Source: Labyrinthula sp. Ha (Eukaryota > Sar > Bigyra > Labyrinthulida > Labyrinthulaceae). From it: 64,000 nt of DNA. The DNA lies in the NCBI GenBank assembly GCA_015227615.1, contig JAALGZ010000002.1, positions 2,232,001 through 2,296,000 on the forward strand, given 5' to 3'. Below, piece after piece: positions 56,938 to 64,000 of the stretch; positions within the stretch are counted from its first letter, which is position 1; each line of letters starts with the position of its first letter. The notes below the pieces were generated by a model, which saw only the letters and a list, made by a program, of their open reading frames with translations, searched no databases and was not told the origin of the DNA. Made by a program: the position numbers and the translations under genes.

Positions 56938-58222
56938 TTACGTGTTCGAGGAAAGAAATAACTGGACAAAACTAATGAAAGAAATTATTACTGCGTTATT
57001 CCTGTTCGTGACAATCTTTGCGGCAAATAAATTGATCCTTGCCGTTACTCGCTGAGGAGGAGAGGTGTTGATGTGAGAATGGTCAACAAGAACTCCTTGT
57101 ACAGGAAGTTTGACGCTTGTTTCGTACTTTTTAGTTTCTTTTCCAACCTTAATTTGAGGTAAACTAAGCTTTAAAGCTCTGAATTTTAAGTTATTTCGTA
57201 AATTTATTAGGTATTTTTGAAATTTCAGCATGGGAGCCACAAGAATCTTCACATTAATATCCCATCTTCACCGTAAGTTTTAAAACTAAAAAATGAAGGA
57301 GGGAGATAACCCTGAGGAAAAAAACCTACTTGACTGCAACAAAATGTTTTTTTAAATGTTAATTCTTACGTATTCGTCTTTCTACTCCATTTGCTTCAGG
57401 CTCCGACACAACTCAGGATCCAGATAAAAGTTACACTCCTTAATTTAAGTGTTAAAATGAAGTAAATCTATGATATTCTCAACTACTTCTATTTTTCAAT
57501 AATGAAGAACCAAACATACCAAGGACACCGAGCATTCTAATGCTAAATATTGATTCACATGTTGTCTTTCCTGTTGACAGAACTGCATTTATCTTTGGAT
57601 AAACACTTGCATGAAAAGTTGAATCCAAAACATCATTTAAAATATCAAGACCTTCCATCCCTGTAACTTTATCATTGAAGATATCGCCATCAGCACTACC
57701 ATACATGTTGACATCAAAGAACTTTTTAATTTAATCCATAGTATGAATAAAAAAATTCTGCCGAGGAAAGAGGATATTTCTTTTTCAACTCAGTATTTCC
57801 AGCAATATCAGCTTCACAGGGTTTTAAAAATATAACATTTTCTCTTTTTTGTAAACAACTGTATCTTTACTTTTCTTTAGAAGATAATTAGAAATCTTAG
57901 CTCCAAAGACGTCACCAAGGCCACTTTCAAAATTCAACCCTAGCATCTTTGCATCTGCTCCAGGATATCTTTGATATAAAATATTTCTTTATTTTGACCT
58001 ATAGTATACCTTCAATATTTTTATTACTTTTGTCATCCAATCACTTAATCTTCGCTGGGTTATCTGCAGATACATAGATCTCTTAGTCATTTCTTGATTT
58101 CTGTTGGCTCTATTGGATTGACGGTAATATAATATTGAGTTCATTTTAGTATAGGAGAAATATAAAAAAGTAGTAGAATTTTTAAGTAAGTTAAGCTTAG
58201 AGTTAGAGTATATCAACATCAA
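56938..58222 (-). pseudogene. Unrecognised decayed coding remnant
   Basis: On the minus strand several adjacent short frames have protein-like composition, unlike the surrounding noise: for example VQGVLVDHSHINTSPPQRV (about 57.05-57.11 kb), FSIRMLGVLGMFGSSLLKN (about 57.49-57.54 kb) and MLGLNFESGLGDVFGAKIS (about 57.88-57.94 kb). I do not recognise the family. It could be an old host gene or an old mobile or virus-derived sequence; because the last is possible, I treat it as a broken fossil and give no reconstruction. Confidence 0.4.
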
Positions 58223-61200
58223 CTTTGTTCAGTAAACTTTTCTATTTAGAATGATACCAACCACGTTTTATAAAAAGAAGAGCAAGGTATTTAATTTGTA
58301 AAAACAAAAATACCACTTTTTTTCATAAATACGTCAGAAAAACGACCACAATATGACTTTTTTCAATAACTAAAAGCGTAAGTTTCCTCTAAGCTGTACT
58401 ATTATTTTTCGTGTCAATTTATATGTATTCCTAATCATTTTATCACATGTAAAAGTTAAAAAAACATGGATTTTTATATTAGAATTTGCAATTATATGAT
58501 AGAGATCTGTACAATTAAAATCAATAAAAACTTCAAACTTTAAATTTTTTTTCTGTAAGTTACTGGAAATTGGTCCTATATAAGCTTAGAGTCAAAGTAT
58601 TTGATATTTGACCTATTAAAGTTCAGTTTTGGCTATTTTAGAGTTGAGTTTGGAGTAAAGTTAAATTAAGCCAAATAACTATTGCTGAGATTAATAGGGA
58701 AGTTCTTGGAGTTTCCTCAAGTAAACTCAGAGGCATTCTAAATCATCTATATCTCTGTGTTAAATTCATTTTTACAGCGCTTCACTACCTGGTATCACCC
58801 ATTCAGGAATATTTGACATTTAAGGGTATCCTTTTTCAGAGTTTCTGAAATCTTGCAAATAGGATACATTGTTCGGAAATCTATACAGAATACTCCGATT
58901 CTCATACAAAGTTGTTTCTAGACCTAAATTCACCCGTTATTTCGACTGGTGAGGTCTGTTTGGGCTTTAGACGAGTATTTCTTGAGGTATTACACGGATT
59001 GAAGTTTAGAAAAGCAGCATTTTAGCCCAATATTGACTTTTCTTTAAAAAAAATAATAAAAATATTCTAAAATACAGAATTAAAGGTTACAGGCAGTATT
59101 TTTTAGCTGTTAGGGGCTTCCTAGTACAAAAATTTAGGGGATCATAGCAAAACTGAGTGATTTCATATTTTCAGATGTGTAGATTTTCAAAATATGACTT
59201 TTCTGAGTGAAATTTAGCTCAGTCACAGTTAGCTAGAGAATAAAAATCCTGAGAAATGGTTTCAGAAGCTAGATACGATGAATCCTTAGGGTCTGAGAAG
59301 AGTAAGATCATCTATAGAATTCTTCTTCGTGTGGTTACGTTTCAATGTATGTTTTTTTAGAGATCGGTGAACTGCATCAAATTCCATACTTGTAAGGTTA
59401 GGAGCTGGCCGACCTTACCGTGATGTTTTTTTGTCGCATCCCTTCTTTTAGTTCTTAATTAGTGATTGCTTGAATTTTTCATCTGTGGTTTCCCGTGCAG
59501 CATACCTGGTAAATGAGATTCAGTGCTATACTGCAGGGGACAAATCTCACAAATTTTACCCCAAACTAAGTTCTCCCATGAATAAGAGCCCCGATCTACT
59601 GCAAACGGCATGTTTTCGATACCGATAACTAGATTATTTTTTTAATTCTTTTTCTCTCTATAACGTGAATGAATCTCAAAACTCATGTATCATAGTCTTC
59701 TTTCTTCACAATTTCACGACGACTTATGTGCATAACTATCCAAATATCTTCAATGATAACGCCCATAATCTCAAGCTTTGAGCCTCTTGTGCTCAATTGC
59801 TTACTATTAGCTATATAGTCTCGTGGCAATAATCATCTAGATCTGAAATAAGATATATTATAAATCATTTCAACAAGAAAGATGGTATTCCTTCCTAGCC
59901 CATTTAATCCTTAAATATAGCAAAAGTAAATTTTATAGTTTACTTTTTTCAGAAATTTTGTTATTGCAATTACTGCATTAAACATCTTCAAAGCCATGTA
60001 ATATGTACAATGCAGTGCTCTCTTCATTATGGGTATATTTGCACCAATATAGTTTTCCGCAATCTATTTCGATCTTTTTCTGATGATCTATAGTTTCAAA
60101 CCTTACCTCAAATTTTCCAAATGGGTTCTAATTTAGCTTCAGGTAGAACTAATAGTTTTTAACAACTACAATTTTCCTATACGGCTATTATGTTGCCACC
60201 TACAAGATATCTCTTGCATCAACTTCTTACTGTTCAATTATTGATACCAAAAATTAACAGAACTATTTTTCAGTACCCACCATTAGCCTTCACCTTGAGT
60301 TATTATTTTTCTGCTATTTGGTGAATTTTACCCTATTGTATTATATTTTTTACGAGTATGAGATTGCGTTGTTTACCCCTCTTAACACAGTTTTTGTCCC
60401 TTTAAACTGGAAAATATTGGAGTTATAAAAGCAGTAAGACATTCAAATAGAAGCTTAAATGGTTAGTTGCACACAGTTAAAATTTGAAAAACAGGTTGAA
60501 TTGAGTTATCTAGAAAAAAATTAATCGTCACATCACCATGTAATCAGAAATTTAATTCTTGGTGGTTTCTGTGAACTAGAAAAAATGGATAAACATAGAG
60601 TGGAAAACTTATGAGGAAGCAATACAGTACTCAATATAATAAAATTTATAATGTATAAAATTTACACAGACAATAAAATTGCAATTTTTCTCCTAAATCT
60701 GATTGATCATATCCTCCCAAGACTACGATGCATTATTAGTTTAGTAATATATCGTCATTTCTATAGTTTAGGTTCATAATAATTTAAGAGCTTCTTTCAG
60801 TGCTTAGTGTCTCTCTGGAACCCTCTTTCCAATAAGAATTATATATCTTCAAAGTTACATGGCTGTATCTCTGTTATCAAATATCGTCTAGCATATTTAT
60901 CACAGAAAACAAGACATGTCACTTCTTTTTATTCTTTCCCTAAATCTGATGACATACTTTGTTGCTAGAAATCTATGAGGGAAAATTTGACACTGAATTA
61001 AACCCTTGATGAACATGATAATACTGTGTCAATTGAGCTCTGTGTCCATTTTCGTATATAGAAAAAACATTCTAATGATGGATTAGATTAAGCTACTTAC
61101 GTTAAATTAGATTTTAGTATCTTGTAATAAATAATCGATAACATTTACTTCTTAATATATCTTCGGATTACAGTCTAGGCCTTAATCCCTAGAAAAAATT

Positions 61201-63182
61201 AAATATGAGAGAATACTTAAACTAGGCTGCCCATAGAGTCTAATAATCCCCACACGAAGAAATCAATATGACTTGCATGTGATTCCCATTTGAGAGCTGA
61301 AAACTCTGTTTATTATTCAAGTGCTTAAGTAAGCTCTCACCTGTGTTTATAAACATAGCTACTTCTTATTAATCAGTAGCAATGATAGAGCTCTTGATTA
61401 TACGGAATTTAGAGCTATATCCACTAAATGGCAAGTTCTCTCTCTAGAAACAAATAAAGCTTCAAAAGTTTGTGTCGCTCTACTATAAAGAGGATTACCC
61501 ACTAGAAATTAGCAAGTAAATTATTGTATCTTCTTCTTCTAGCTGAACTAAGTTTGATATCAGTATGTTGAGTTTTTGAACTACCGCAATAAGTACTGCT
61601 ATCAACAGTTTTTCTTTAATCATACAGCCCCATGAACGAGATGTTTCAACTCGATAGCTGCATCATTACTGTATAGGCAACATATATTAAATCTGAGCAT
61701 TTACTTCAAGAAAAGCACAGTATAGTAAGCTTTTCAAATGTCCATATCTTTTCAAACGTATCCAATACATTAAGGTAGCAGGTTTACTAATTTTTTTCTC
61801 ATTTTAGCTACATTGCTGTTAAAATATAGTAATTTTATGTTTATTATAGCGTAATAACTGCTAATTGTACACCATAACAGATGCTATAGATATGATTATT
61901 ATGAGCAGGTAATGCATGTATTCTTTCATCTCTTAATATGCTCTCAATAAAACACTTCCGTAGGGAACAGTTGCTACAGAACTGCTGAAAGAACGAAATC
62001 AAAATGTTTTTACTCTTCATAGTAAGCCTATTCTGACTCTCATGAGTTGGATTTAAACTCTTACACGTGCTATTAATCGGATTATCTTACTAATAAACTA
62101 TAATCAAATCATTTTTCATAAGATATGTGGGAATGCAGAAGTATTTACAACCAGTAAACATTCTACTTATTATGTGTTAGCTGTTTCTGACTAACAACTT
62201 TACTTCAGTCATTTGCCTTGTTTTCCAAAAAAAATTACCCACAGAAGATATACCTGACATCATCAACCATTTGCTGCTATAAAATCTTCCATTATATTTA
62301 TTTTCCAATACGCAAAAGCACCCATGACATCCAAAAATTAACTTAGCTATTTCTCGAGAATAAACATCCACAAATCATTTTAATCTGTTGTATTCTATAG
62401 AGTTTGAAGTTCCCAAAAGAATTTTTTATGTCTTTTAGACGTTCCCGAAATTAAATTCTAGTTTATTATGTGCTATATCATAAAATCTCGTTCCATAAGT
62501 ATATTTTTTATTGAGTTTTTTTCTTCTCCATGTTTCGATACTTACTCCAGGACCATAGCCGTGAAGTTAATTGTAGAGTGGAAGCTTCCTGTATCATCAC
62601 AAGAAAAGAATAAGATATAAAGTATAACTGTATTAAGTAATAAAAACTTTTAAGAAATTAATGATAAAAGTGTTATTTAAGGAATACAAACGATTTAACA
62701 CGCTGAGACTTTATTTGGAGCAATGTCCTTTACTCGTCTGTGCAAGTGGCCATCTCCTGTGTCCAATCAACAAGTCGTTAAAGTTAAGAGATGAAACTAA
62801 TTATTTAAAAATAAGGAAAAAATATATTCTTTCACCCTACCACAAAGTTTTGATAGTCTAACTATTTAGTCTCCAGTTGTGTCCAGTTTGTTTAATGATA
62901 TCCAATGGCATTGAAGTACTGTGATTTCAACTGAACTAAGACAAACAAGTCTATGTAAACTGATGTGAAAGAGAGTCCAATGACAATAAATAGTATTTAA
63001 ACCTGTGATTATAATCCTTTTTCTTCTGTATTAGTCTTATACTGGTCTAGTTCTAAACAAGTCTCTTTTGAATGTACTTATATGTTTTGAGGATAATATT
63101 GCATTACCGTGAACTTTATTGCTCATAAACAAATCTTTATCTCCACAAACAACTCCATCATCTGAACTCTACAGCAGAAACT
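58223..63182. other. Gene-free A+T-rich stretch
   Basis: About 5 kb without a supported gene, RNA or repeat. All frames are short and without motif. The last few hundred bases carry the promoter of the small basic protein gene. Confidence 0.55.
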
Positions 63183-63512
63183 ATGCCACAAAATTCGACT
63201 TTTAAAAAGAAACGGAAAGGAAATCTTCATACAAAACGTAAAAATGCTCCCAAGAAAATGAAACAGAAGAATAAAAGAGCCCGAGACAAAAAAACAACTG
63301 CACTGCTACATAAAAATATTGAGAACCTATGTGCTGCTAAAGTTGTACGAAACAACGAACGAATGCATCTAGCCGACATAAAGGATAGAGGTGTTGAACA
63401 GCATAATATTGAAATGCAGAAAAGGGTTAAGGCCTCCAAAACAAAGCGAGATCAGCAAAAAATTCAGATTGCCCAATTACAACGTGCCTCAAAATTAGCC
63501 CTTAAACGTTAA
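63183..63512 (+). CDS. Small basic protein, possibly UPF0390/DUF2462-like
   Basis: A 109-residue, very basic protein. The N-terminus is Lys/Arg-rich (FKKKRKGNLHTKRKNAPKKM), the middle has HKNIENLCAAKV (about 43-54), and the C-terminus is a charged helix that may form a coiled coil. The arrangement (basic N-terminus with an APKK motif, then a K-x-IE-x-x-x-AAK helix) resembles the small nucleolar-type UPF0390/DUF2462 proteins. The match is short and I hold it as a suggestion only. A nuclear or nucleolar location is likely from composition. The stop codon TAA shares its last A with the ATG of the next frame (TAATG). Confidence 0.6.
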   Translation: MPQNSTFKKKRKGNLHTKRKNAPKKMKQKNKRARDKKTTALLHKNIENLCAAKVVRNNERMHLADIKDRGVEQHNIEMQKRVKASKTKRDQQKIQIAQLQRASKLALKR

Positions 63513-64000
63513 TGAATGAAAACACTTTTGAATCCAGCTCCTCTTTTGACTCCTCCTCAACTCTATCCTTAAAATGTCCAGAAGTGAGAATATTAAAGAG
63601 ACCAAAATTAAGTCTTAGAAGTTTAGTTCCAAGAAGAAGAAGACTTTCCATTCCAAATTTGTTTGCATTTAGGAAAGAAAATTTTAAATTTCCTTCATTT
63701 TCACCAAGAAAACTTGAGCAAAGACAAAGAATCGAAACCAAAGTAGAAGAAATATTTGAAGAAAAACAAACTCCTGTGTTAGAACCTTTGCAGGAGACAA
63801 ATGTCTTTAATTATTGGATTGACAAGACTACAAGAGATAAGTTTGAAGAGTTCTTGAAAAAAATAGAGTTCATGTCTGACGAAAAAGTTTTAAGAAAGTT
63901 TCAAATTTTTGAAGATCTTCCAATTGTGTTTTTTCTTTCTCTTTATAATGAAATTCGTTCAATAAAAGCAGAAGAGAAAAAGAAACTTTTCAAAACTATA
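63512..64000 (+). CDS. Hypothetical protein, 5' part, runs off the window
   Basis: An open frame of 163 codons from the ATG at 63512 to the window edge without a stop. It starts MNENTFESSSSFDSSSTLSL, continues with a basic stretch SLVPRRRRLSIPNLFAFRK and becomes a charged helical region (for example NVFNYWIDKTTRDKFEEFLK). I do not recognise the family. The absence of any stop over 489 bases of A+T-rich DNA and the protein-like composition support a real gene. Its ATG overlaps the stop of the preceding frame. Either the two are translated from one mRNA by reinitiation, or the true start of this gene lies elsewhere. Confidence 0.65.
   Translation, partial: MNENTFESSSSFDSSSTLSLKCPEVRILKRPKLSLRSLVPRRRRLSIPNLFAFRKENFKFPSFSPRKLEQRQRIETKVEEIFEEKQTPVLEPLQETNVFNYWIDKTTRDKFEEFLKKIEFMSDEKVLRKFQIFEDLPIVFFLSLYNEIRSIKAEEKKKLFKTI

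Noticed and set aside
1-64000. CRISPR arrays, bacterial operons, rRNA and riboswitches
   Set aside because: No regularly spaced direct repeats, no ribosome-binding-site pattern and no rRNA-like conserved stretch; the window is eukaryotic nuclear DNA.

Overview
The window looks like nuclear DNA of a fungus, probably outside Dikarya. A perfect Zn2Cys6 cluster regulator, a seven-helix receptor fused to an RGS domain and a telobox Myb protein point to fungi. A SWEET-type sugar transporter is rare in Dikarya but found in early-diverging lineages. The assignment is inference: there is no rRNA or other marker here. Genes read as single uninterrupted frames with short 5' and 3' spacers, and are separated by long A+T-rich gene-free stretches and decayed mobile elements.

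Layout. 1-11.1 kb: A+T-rich, no supported gene. 11.2-12.0 kb: SWEET transporter (+). 13.4-20.4 kb: a Ty3/gypsy chromovirus-type LTR element on the minus strand, visibly richer in G+C than its surroundings, carrying downstream of pol an open frame for a Myb/SANT plus MT-A70 adenine methyltransferase. 21.0-23.5 kb: a convergent host pair, 7TM-RGS (+) and telobox Myb protein (-). 23.6-30.9 kb: a second, much older gypsy-like LTR element (+), which again has an MT-A70 remnant between integrase and the 3' LTR. 32.4-38.1 kb: host cluster of Zn2Cys6 regulator (+), 2-hydroxyacyl-CoA lyase/oxalyl-CoA decarboxylase-type enzyme (-) and VIT/vWA protein (-). 38.2-45.8 kb: gene-free spacer. 45.9-48.4 kb: second VIT/vWA gene (+), an inverted paralogue whose first 1.8 kb is nearly identical to the first. 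49.9-53.8 kb: decayed LINE with endonuclease, reverse transcriptase and RNase H traces. 54.1-56.9 kb: MULE DNA transposon with terminal inverted repeats and a likely 8-bp target duplication. 56.9-58.2 kb: unrecognised decayed coding remnant (-). 58.2-63.2 kb: gene-free. 63.2-64.0 kb: a small basic protein and the 5' part of another gene whose start codon overlaps its stop codon (TAATG); this second gene runs off the end of the window.

The strongest candidate for an undescribed system is the MT-A70 methyltransferase as a recurring cargo of LTR retrotransposons. It occurs twice, in two elements of different age, at the same place in the element. The second notable observation is a sharply bounded near-identical tract between two otherwise divergent VIT/vWA paralogues, best explained by gene conversion.
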